NCBI RefSeq assembly: GCF_027244095.1
Contig: NC_069661.1
Span: 185,522,501 to 185,586,500 of the forward strand
Length of the DNA: 64,000 nucleotides
Direction of reading: 5' to 3'
DNA from: Hemicordylus capensis
Lineage: Eukaryota; Chordata; Lepidosauria; Squamata; Cordylidae
The translations under genes were made by a program, and so were the position numbers. Each line of letters opens with the position of its first letter. Position 1 is the first letter of the stretch. The notes under the pieces are model-generated. The model did no database searches. It saw only the letters and a list, made by a program, of their open reading frames with translations, and was not told the origin of the DNA. Below, in pieces: positions 56,158 to 64,000 of this stretch.

Positions 56158-57076
56158 GCTTTAAGCCAAAGTCTGTCAAAATGGAGTGGCTTAAAATATT
56201 TTTCTTGTGTAGAATCTGCTTATAACCACAGTCTAACCAAAATCTGCTGAGCAGTGTATGTTGATGCTTGATAATGAATAATTAGTGTTAAATCCTAGAA
56301 ATTGGCGAGCTTAAGTTCTCTGTTTCCTTCACCAATCCCTTTATTATACTGAAAAAAGAACTCCTGCAACTCATCAAGCAACGTGTTTACATACACTTTC
56401 AAAATGATCACATCTGCATTATGCATATTGCGTATCTTAGAGAAAGCTACACAAATCAAACACCATTTTAGCATAGTTATATTGCTAATTAACAAGCTGT
56501 TTCTCCAGCATGGCATGAGAGTAGCTAACATAAGCATCCTGACGTTATCTCAAGTGTGAAGTATTTTCTGCCCTGTGCAAGGGAGAATCTTGCTCTGTTA
56601 GACCTTTTACCCATGCAATTGATTTTAATAATGTTAATGGGCCAACATATCCACTCTAGGTCAAGAGGTTAAAGTCACTGAAACATTTGGTAAACGAGAA
56701 TTCTCTAAATCTTTAATTCCCTTATGGGTTGCACAGCAGAATGCTAATAAGATAGTTTCAGAATGGCTTGGGGAAGATTAGCGATGGGACATGGAATATG
56801 TAGCCTAAAGGCTGCCAGCTAGAGTCATGCATAGGCCAGTAATGGAACAGAGGCTATGCCTGTAGAGTAGGGTTTTAAATTCTAGTATGTGTTTATGGTT
56901 TGCAGTCTGATCTTTCTGTGCTCCAATATCCCATGCAAATTTTCTTCAGGCACTGTGCCAGCATGCATGTTGCCATGGTATAATGAGAGGTCCGTCCCTT
57001 GTGTTAGATGAGTACAAAACTGTGCAATCATGTATACTTGCAAAACCAATAGGTGTTTATGCATAATAGCACAGTG

Positions 57077-57205
57077 CAGGGTTTCCTAACCATAGGCCCC
57101 CAGATGTTGTTGGACTACAACGTCCATCATCCCTATACATGGCCTTTGTGGCTGAGGATGATGGGAGTTGTAGTCCAACAACATCTGGGGGCCCAAGGTT
57201 TCTTA
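57077..57205. mobile_element. Family E MITE
   Basis: GGCCCCCAGATGTTGTTGGA, CTACAACGTCCATCATCCC and their inverted forms GGATGATGGGAGTTGTAG and TCCAACAACATCTGGGGGCC form one palindrome. Confidence 0.7.
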
Positions 57206-57499
57206 ACTGTGTGGCCACAGTGAGAACAAGAGTTTTGAAAAAAGGCACAAAGAGTCGATAATGTGCTTGTGTATGTAGATGCATCACTTTTTTCTACAAA
57301 GGTGTCAGTGGGTTAGGACAAGATTTTTTTTTTTTAAAAATAGGACAAGATTTTTTTATTGAACCAACAAACTACCAAAGCATACAGTACGATGCCAGTG
57401 GGTTAGGGTTAGCTTTGCCTCCTAGCTATGGGCAGAATGTTGGATTTAATGGAAGTTCTTTTACTGTACATTTTTAACTGAACATCACGTTCTAATTAT

Positions 57500-57850
57500 A
57501 TCTTGCTTAGCCTGGAGAAGAGAAGACTAGGGGAATATACAATAGCCATCTCCAAATACTTGGAGGGATGTCACACAGAAGAAAGAGCTACCTTGTCCTC
57601 TGTTGCTCCTGAAGGCTGGAACAGAACCAATGTGTTGAATATACAAAGAAGCAGATTTAGGCTGGACATTAGGAAGAATTCCTAACTAAGAGTTGCACAG
57701 CAGTAGAATGGTCTGCCTTGCATAGGGGTGGCCTATTCTTCTCTAGAGGTTTCCCAACAGAGACTGGACTGCAGTAGTAGTTTTCTGTACTAAGCAGTGG
57801 GTTGGACTAGAATACTACCAGGTCTCTTTCAACTATAAAACTCTAAAAGG
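57500..57850 (+). mobile_element. CR1-type LINE 3' UTR
   Basis: AGCCTGGAGAAGAGAAGACT, GATTTAGGCTGGACATTAGG, AAGAATTCCTAACTAAGAG, GGTTTCCCAACAGAGACTGG and TGGGTTGGACTAGAATACTA are the familiar 3' UTR motifs of amniote CR1 elements. It ends TCAACTATAAAACTCTAAAA. Confidence 0.75.
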
Positions 57851-58389
57851 CTATGCACACTAGTACCCCTACCCAGGTTAGGGAAGCCCTACCTGGGTAG
57901 AGCTGCTTGTGTACAGCACCAGAATTGAGCTCAATCCTTGTACTGCCTCCTACACAAGCCCAATTCTTATATCTGGGCTTTTATTTGGGTTAAAGGGCAT
58001 GAGTGCGCCCTTTCCCCAGGTACAGGGTCCTGTATATTCCCAGGCTGCACACAGCGTGAGCATACACAGAGTCAGGCAGCTAGAGTGTCCAACTTCGGGG
58101 GAATCTCCCAATGCACCATGCTCATCGCACATTGCATTGTGGGATTCCTGGAGGCCGGGATTCTGTGAGTGTGTGCTGGCATGCCAAAGAGGACATTGGG
58201 ATTGTCTGAGGGGGAAGTCCCTGCCTTCCCGCCCACCCCACGCCCGCCTGGTCTTAGCTTCTAAGATTCTATAATAGTGTTCAAAGTACTTCACATATAT
58301 TAGTTCAGTAATCCTTTAAAAAACCCTGTCATGTAGGCCAGTAGTATATCTATATCTCAGATCTGGGTGTTTCTTATGACAACTTTTCT

Positions 58390-58625
58390 TATGTTCTTAT
58401 CACCAGTCTAGGAGGGTTTAAAAGAGTATTAGATAATTTCATGGAGGATAGGGCTATTAGTGTATATTAGTCTGGATAGCTGTATATTTCCATCAGGATC
58501 ATAGGCGGCATGCCCCTGAATACCTTGGGAACACCAACAGAATGGCGTATTGGTGCATGAAGCAGGATGCTAGACTAGATGGGCTTTGGCCTGATCCAGC
58601 AGGGCTTTTTCTTATGTTCTTAAGG
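58390..58625 (+). mobile_element. CR1-type LINE 3' end
   Basis: TTAAAAGAGTATTAGATAAT, GTCTGGATAGCTGTATATTT, CATGAAGCAGGATGCTAGAC, TAGATGGGCTTTGGCCTGAT and CCAGCAGGGCTTTTTCTTAT, ending GTTCTTAAG. Confidence 0.65.
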
Positions 58626-58868
58626 CTACCCAGTTCATAGATGAACTGAGATTTGGACCCGGTTTGCAGGTTCATTTTATGTTGCTAAGTGCTGTGCAGA
58701 GTTGTTTGTTTTTTGAAATGAACTTTGTAAACATAAACTGAAATGTTTAGTTTTATTCTGCTTCAGTTTGGGATAGTTTTTAGCATAGCTAGGTGATTTA
58801 TGCCACTTTTCCACTGGTCCTTTTGCATGTTTACAGCAAATTGAGTAATTTGTGGTAATGCGCTAGGG

Positions 58869-59004
58869 CAGGCCTGCTCAACTTCAGTCCTCCTGCAGAT
58901 GCTGGCCTACAACTCCCATAACCCCTGGCAATTGGCCACTATGGCTGGGGATTATGGGAGTTGTAGTCCAAAAACAGCTGGGGGGCCAAAGTTGAGCAGG
59001 CCTG
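58869..59004. mobile_element. Family E-like MITE with CAGGCCTGCTCAAC ends
   Basis: CAGGCCTGCTCAAC and GTTGAGCAGGCCTG are perfect 14-bp inverted ends. Inside, CTACAACTCCCATAA is inverted as TTATGGGAGTTGTAG, shared with the copies at 56016 and 57077. A fragment of the same end (GGGCTGCTCAACTTC) is at 41959-41973. Confidence 0.75.
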
Positions 59005-60164
59005 TTCTACAGCACACGCACACACAAAAAGCCCTTTCATGCTATTGCCTACCAGCTGCTTGGTTACCTGTATAACATGGGTTGGAGGAATAATTTATGT
59101 TCTCTGGAAAAGTGTGGCATTATTGCTTTGTCATTCATGAGAGAGTGTTCATAAAGGATTATGTAGTTTGAGGATGATTAGCTTTTAGGTGTTCTGTATT
59201 TATGCTAGGTACCCAGACATCCAGTTTTACAAAGCATGTGAGAAATGCAGTGATATACCCACCACTGGACAATGGGAACCCCTGGGCCATGGTGTATGTG
59301 TGGGTGAACTCAGGGTGCCCATGCCCTCTCCCCAGGCATCCCCTTGCTTCTCCCAGTGCATCTTCTGCTGGGAAGAAGCACTCAGCCAGCTGGATGAGCC
59401 ATGCCTCCGTGCCCAGCTCTGGCAACACCCTCTGCATTGGCGTGCTGATGCAGGCAAAAGGGGCGTGGCCAGAGTGGGGTAGGTTGAGCGTTGGCGCACA
59501 TGTAACAGCAAGGGAGCACAGTGTTCACATCCTGTCCTAGGGCCATTGCCAACCTTCCTACACTTTCCTACACTTTCCTGGAGAAATAATAGTAAAAAAG
59601 ATGCATATATGTCACTGGTAGCTATCATGTTGGAATAGAGGTGTAGTTAAGACTGGTATGCATTTTCCAGAGTTAACATATGGCATCAAATTTTAGTAAA
59701 ACTATCGGAATGCTTATGGGTTACAAGCTGTGAAAGAAAATATATAAATGATTCCCACAGTGAACTCTAGAGATCGCCAGCATGAAACAGGCAACTCTCA
59801 CAACAGACATATCACTAGATGGCAAGGAGCGGGGAAGGACTAGTCATTTGTGCTTTACCCCACTTCTTTATAACAATGGAACCAGATGGGTTCCAATGAC
59901 TGATGCAGTAGCCCAACTCGCTAAAAGGTGCCATAAGTTTCGTGGAGCATTCTAAAGAGTAAACATCTTCATGATTGGGGCCTGTGCTTGTATGGTAGTC
60001 TGTGATTATTGGTTGATTTTATAGCCAAGCAATAATTGAAATGTGAAATTGCTTCTCCCTTTAAGCAAAGTTTCCATTTAAACATGGGGGAAATAGGAAA
60101 GAAACTTCTGAGGATATACATAGGGAATAATTTATCATTGCCTATATGACAAGTATGCAGTCTT

Positions 60165-60290
60165 GTAAAACAAAAACCACTCTCTATGGTTGGGGTAGAA
60201 ATGGAAATTTGTAAATGCTAATGCTTGAATTACCCTAGGGCTGGTCCCTGCCACCCCCTTGGGGACGTTCATTTCCCCTCTCATCCCCCC
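60165..60290 (+). repeat. Left arm of a 3.1 kb-spaced inverted repeat
   Basis: CTTGTAAAACAAAAACCACT, GGTTGGGGTAGAAATGGAAA, TTTGTAAATGCTAATGCTTG and CCTAGGGCTGGTCCCTGCC are found inverted at 63160-63285 with perhaps 85-90% identity by eye. Confidence 0.7.
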
Positions 60291-60334
60291 ATCCCTGTAC
60301 TGTTCTTCCTCTCTAGGTTAAAATAAGTGAAGAG

Positions 60335-60490
60335 TGGTCATGTCATCCAAACCCATCAATTATGGCTTATTCTAACTTCAAATAACCCAAGATCTGAAAC
60401 TTACTTCAAACCTTGTATACAGATCTCATGTTATTTGAAGCAAGTAGGTTAGAATAACCTGAGATTAGTGGATTTGAACAACACAATCTC
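60335..60490. mobile_element. Palindromic MITE related to 39358-39440
   Basis: CAATTATGGCTTATTCTAAC and CTTCAAATAACCCAAGATCT are answered by GTTATTTGAAGCAAGTAGGT and TTAGAATAACCTGAGATTAG. Confidence 0.55.
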
Positions 60491-60625
60491 ATTTTATTTA
60501 AAACTAGATAGGAAATAGATGCTCACAAGGTGGGGGGGGTGCATGTTCCTGAGGCGTAGGTAAATCTGAGGTTGTGCATGACATCTGAACCAGCCAATTA
60601 TCAAACTGCGTTGACTATCTTTTAT

Positions 60626-60886
60626 TGAAGACCTTGACACATTTTCTTTGAATCTAGGAGCCAGACAATGGGCACTTCACAAAATTGTGATGGACATTGT
60701 GGAGCAGGAGGGTAAATGGGCTTTTCTTTTATTAATTTTTACAAGTAACATATGTAGAACAGAAACAGTGCTGCTTGGGAAAAATAAAGTTTTTTTTATT
60801 AAAGAACTCTATCTCCAAATATCCTAGTCTAGATGCTGCAGTTAAATTTCTAGGCTCTCATGGCACCTGGAAATTGTCAGGCCCTC
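60626..60886 (-). mobile_element. Family B MITE, antisense
   Basis: GACCTTGACACATTTTCTTT, GGAGCCAGACAATGGGCACT, AATGGGCTTTTCTTTTATTA, GTTAAATTTCTAGGCTCTC and AATTGTCAGGCCCT are the reverse complement of 46567-46858, in order. Confidence 0.7.
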
Positions 60887-61239
60887 CTTTATTGCATAAT
60901 CTGAATACCCGTGACTCTGTTTACACATTGAACTGGGAAATGTTCATATGGATAGAGCATAAATCTACAGCAGTGACATTGCAGAAAATCTTACGAAACA
61001 ATAAAATGGACAAGGAAAGTGAAAGAATATATTGGATTCATATAATTAGTTACATGATGTTTTTAATACATCTCCATTCATTACATTACAAAACTCATAA
61101 TAATATGTGACTTCCACTTTATTGTCAAAACAACCCATGAGAGTGTATGTATGATTCTGATTTCACATATTTTGTTCTCACTCCTAGCCTTTGAACTGGG
61201 ATATCTGCTTATAATTTCAGTGTGACACCACCAGTGTTC

Positions 61240-61605
61240 TAATTTTTCCCCACTGTGTGTAGAATGAATTTTGTTCTGGGCAGCAGTATCAAGGCAGTGA
61301 GGCGGGTCTCACGATCTCTGAGACCCGCTTTTGTTAAAACAGGCGAGCAGGCAGGGAGCCCTGGGCGGCCGAATCGGGGTTCGAGCGTGTTATGCAGCCG
61401 AGCCCGGTGGTTCTTACGACCAACAAAAATCGGGCTAGGCTCTCCTAGCCCGATTTTTGTTGGTTGTGAGAATCGCCCCAGTGTGTGTGCACATGCATTC
61501 AGAGTGGGATATTGCTGATTCAGCCTGAACGGGATCTAAAATTAACTGAGCGGACATTAAAAAACTTGTGAGCATGCGCACGTGTGCACGCTGTAGAGGG
61601 AACAC
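61240..61605 (+). repeat. Copy of the 28590-28797 repeat, carrying a 180-bp insertion
   Basis: GAATTTTGTTCTGGGCAGCA, ATCAAGGCAGTG, then after the insertion GTGTGCACATGCATTCAGAG, TTCAGCCTGAACGGGATCTA and GTAGAGGGAACACTT follow the same order as at 28625-28797. Confidence 0.6.
61300..61479. mobile_element. 180-bp insertion with two hairpins and an AGTG duplication
   Basis: AGTG (or CAGTG) flanks both sides, at 61296-61299 and 61480-61483. The left end folds as GCGGGTCTCA/TGAGACCCGC. Near the right end, 61419-61439 and 61444-61464 form a perfect 21-bp stem with a 4-base loop. The terminal bases AGGCGGGTCTCAC and GTGAGAATCGCCC are weak inverted repeats. Superfamily unknown. Confidence 0.65.
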
Positions 61606-61744
61606 TTAGTTTTTGGGTGATATTATATCATGGTTTGAAATGTGGTGATAAGGCAGCTTCCCCGGTGCTGTCAGGCTGTATATTGGTAAGTGAGTAAGCA
61701 ATGAGCTGTAAGTGCACTTTCCACCTCAATAAAATATGATTATG

Positions 61745-62390
61745 TATTTGGATCATCTGAAGGGGAACAGAAGAAATCAAGTGAAGCCCCAGAAATGCTG
61801 AATCAGTATCTGGAATCAGTAATGGACTGGATAAAGCTAATAACCTGAAACTTAGTCCAGACAGGATGAAGGTATTTGTCTGTCTGGGGAGATGTTTTTG
61901 AGCCTGTTGTAGAAGAATAAGGGTCACAGTTTGGAAGAGCTATTACACTTAAATGGCATTGGTGGCCCAAATAATCTTTCACCTGTTAAGGCTGGTGTGC
62001 CAGTTGCAGCCTCTCCTAGATAGAGAGAGCCTGGCCATTTCTATTAGTATCTCCTAGGTAGAGAGAGCCTAGTTATCCACGCCTTGGTGACATCTTGTTT
62101 GGATAGCTACAATGTATTGTGTGTGGGTGGCCCTGAAGGCTGTTCATAAACTTTCACTGGTTCAAAATAAAACAGTTAGCTTACTCCACTGGACCAGGCA
62201 TGTGGAACATCTTGCCAGTTTTGAAACTACATTGGCTGCCAGTCTGTTTCCAATGTGAAGTCCTCCCATGTGAAATCTGTCTGCTTTATTTTGAACCAGG
62301 GGAAATGGGCCCAGTTACTAAGATCTTCCTCAGGGCCCCCTCTCCAAGTTTCCTTCTCTTTGGAAGTGAGATGAGAGATTTCTGGGGATA
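61745..62390 (+). mobile_element. CR1/L2-type LINE reverse transcriptase fragment
   Basis: Across several frames the translation reads LNQYLESVMDWIKLI, later FINFHWFKIKQLAY and MWNILPVLKLHWLPVCFQ, which match the conserved region after the RT catalytic centre of L2/CR1 LINEs (L-QLVQNAAARL, HI-PVL-LHWLPV). Many stops make it a fossil fragment. Confidence 0.65.
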
Positions 62391-63159
62391 GGACTTTCCT
62401 GGTTATAGTGCCTTGGCTTTGGAATGTTCACCTGGTGCAGTGTCTGATACCTTGCTGGTGCCAGATCAGGGATGACCCTTCCATGAGGCATGGGGAGATG
62501 GGTCATCTCCAGGAAGCAAGGTGGGGGGGTCACCTCCAGGTGCAGAGGGCAGTAAGTGCCCACTGTCCACTGCAGTTATCCTTCCTCACCCTGCTGGGGC
62601 ACACTGTTCATCTCCCCCTACCTCCTGGGCCCAACTCTTCTTTGTTTCCACCCCTACCTGAGCTGGGGATGCCAATCACTGTTGTCTGGCTTGGTGGCAC
62701 AGGCTGAAAGTGCTTGCATATCATCACCACTGCATCAGCATGATGGCCTGAAAATGCTGAGCACCCACCCACTGATGGGAGGGTTGTCTTTTCAGGCAGA
62801 AAAATGTCTTGGATCACTTTTATGCCAGGTGAAGACCTCTTTATTTTTAATAACCGTATAATATTGAATACACTGTTCTACCAATTTTACTCTTGTTTTT
62901 GTTTTTTGTTTTGTTTTGTTTACTATGACTCACATGATATGCAGGGCCATGCCAGTATTTCTGATCGATCAGTGCTGCCGCCCACATGTAAGCCACACCA
63001 ACTGCTGTTGCTCAAGAGCGCAGTTGTGCAACTGCTTAAAACAGTGCCTTCACACTTGTGTCATACTGCTTCCATTGTTTCCAGCATGGTTGATTGGATT
63101 TAAAATTGTAAATTTAAAATTCCCTCCCTGCACACTTTGTAAATTGTAAATTCCCAATG

Positions 63160-63285
63160 TACGAGGGGGAAATTTACGTTCCCAAGGGGGCAGGAGGGCC
63201 CAGCCCTAGAGTAATCCAAGCACTATCATTTACAAATTTCCATTTCTACCCCAGCCATTGAGATTAGTTTTTGTTTTACAAGATT
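63160..63285 (-). repeat. Right arm of the 3.1 kb-spaced inverted repeat
   Basis: Reverse-complement match to 60165-60290. It is flanked on the right by TTTAAATCACTTCACAGAAG, an AT-rich stretch with repeated TTTAAATCA. Confidence 0.7.
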
Positions 63286-63599
63286 TAAATCACTTCACAG
63301 AAGGAATCAATTTGAATGATTTAAATCACAATTTAATTACTAGTCAGAAAGATTCTATTTAATCATCATTTTATATCAAAGTACATCCTTGTTGTCTAAT
63401 ATAACCTTAATACATATTAAGACATAGATGTAGCCAGCAAGCACAGGTGTGTTGGATACTTCCAATTGTTTCTGGTCAACAGGGACAACGGGGTGGCAGG
63501 GAGGTACACTGCTGCCCTGATTAACTTTGGGAAAAAGGAGTGGCGGTGGGGGAAGAGAGGAGGGAGGAGTAAGTGCACCCTCCTCTGCTCTTAAAGCAG

Positions 63600-63644
63600 T
63601 ACCCCTCCATCCAACCACCTCCGCCTGGTTCCGTGCACATCCCT
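63600..63644. mobile_element. Right end of a family A hAT element
   Basis: GGTTCCGTGCACATCCCTA at 63626-63644 is the family A terminus. The matching left end was not found, so the full extent is unknown. The CT/GA-rich text before it (63540-63625) may belong to it. Confidence 0.45.
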
Positions 63645-64000
63645 AGCAGGGGCTGCCCAAGGCCAGTCAGCCCCTGGCCTCTCCTGCCATCCTCCTCCAT
63701 GGGGCTTCTCCCCCTTTCCATGATGGATCACCAACTTTAGTGGGGCAGAAAGGAGGACAAGGTGGTGCTACAAGTTTCTCCCTGTCCTTTTTCCTTCCCT
63801 CGCCCCTTCGCCACAGATCCCTTCTTGCCACCTCCCCAGGCTCCCCCCCACTGTTAAAATAACAGCCAAACTAAGGTGGTGGTGGCTCTGCCGGCTGCCC
63901 AGCCAGGCTGCTGCATGGTTGGAAAGGGCAGGCGCCCAAGCCTGGCTCCTCTTTCTTTCTCCCCCTACAAAGACCAAAGAACATTTGCCCATAAAATTAC
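63645..64000. other. Unassigned C-rich end of window
   Basis: C- and CT-rich sequence with no recognised gene or repeat. Confidence 0.35.

Larger units (their letters stand above)
37661..64000 (+). other. SRGAP1: SRGAP1 intron 1, 5' part
   Basis: This starts at the GT donor at 37661. No frame encoding the expected exon 2 (starting EIRAQL) is seen up to 64,000, so intron 1 is at least 26.3 kb. SRGAP1 is known for a very long first intron in other vertebrates. Everything listed after this point is intronic. A C-run lies at about 37706-37718. About 37,870-39,350, 41,340-43,090, 44,650-45,990 and 46,870-48,130 show no gene or clear repeat beyond short CA runs (about 43190-43210, 45370-45400). 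Confidence 0.8.

Noticed and set aside
57503-57685. 60-codon frame at the CR1 3' end
   Set aside because: It is the 3' UTR of a CR1 element, which is non-coding.
38000-64000. Search for SRGAP1 exon 2 in the window
   Set aside because: No frame begins with the expected EIRAQL sequence after an AG acceptor, so exon 2 is taken to lie beyond the window.

Overview
The window looks like vertebrate nuclear DNA from a squamate reptile (lizard or snake). It contains one recognisable host gene, SRGAP1, represented only by its CpG-island promoter, 5' UTR and first coding exon, followed by the start of a very long intron 1. The squamate call rests on the repeats. There are BovB (RTE) and R4/Dong-type LINE fragments and CR1/L2-type LINE 3' ends. 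There are tRNA-derived SINEs whose tails match the BovB 3' end (the Sauria SINE arrangement), two Squam1-like SINEs ending in a GCTATT repeat, and 5S rRNA-headed SINEs. All family names are recalled from memory and were not checked against a database. The species cannot be told from this sequence.

Layout. Positions 1-36,430 are intergenic DNA upstream of SRGAP1 with no convincing host exon on either strand. This part holds the 1.7 kb R4/Dong-type LINE fragment on the minus strand (11,418-13,103), the 1.15 kb BovB fragment (16,150-17,305), a Tc1/mariner deletion derivative sitting inside a SINE (14,019-14,798), and many small non-autonomous DNA transposons. Positions 36,430-37,480 are a TATA-less CpG island with two inverted CCAAT boxes. 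The coding part of exon 1 is 37,594-37,660, ending in a clear GT donor, and two short upstream ORFs precede it. Positions 37,661-64,000 are read as SRGAP1 intron 1, again packed with repeats, including a three-layer nest (48,139-50,455), a long foldback (43,102-43,383), a piggyBac transposase remnant, a tRNA-Pro-like sequence and an L2-type LINE fragment.

The most informative content is the repeat biology. Several palindromic transposon families recur: A, hAT type with TAGGGATGTGCAC ends, seven copies; B, AGGGCTTGACAA ends, four copies; C, GAGGTCATTCACA ends, three or four copies; D, CCAGACTAATG ends, three copies; E, CTACAACTCCCAT core, three copies; F, GGCCGCATTCGCAC ends, two copies. Four hAT-type members keep perfect 8-bp target-site duplications. 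A 5S rRNA-like head and a tRNA-Ala-like head are joined to the same SINE body. No new protein-coding system was found. Most open reading frames in the window are chance or transposon-derived.
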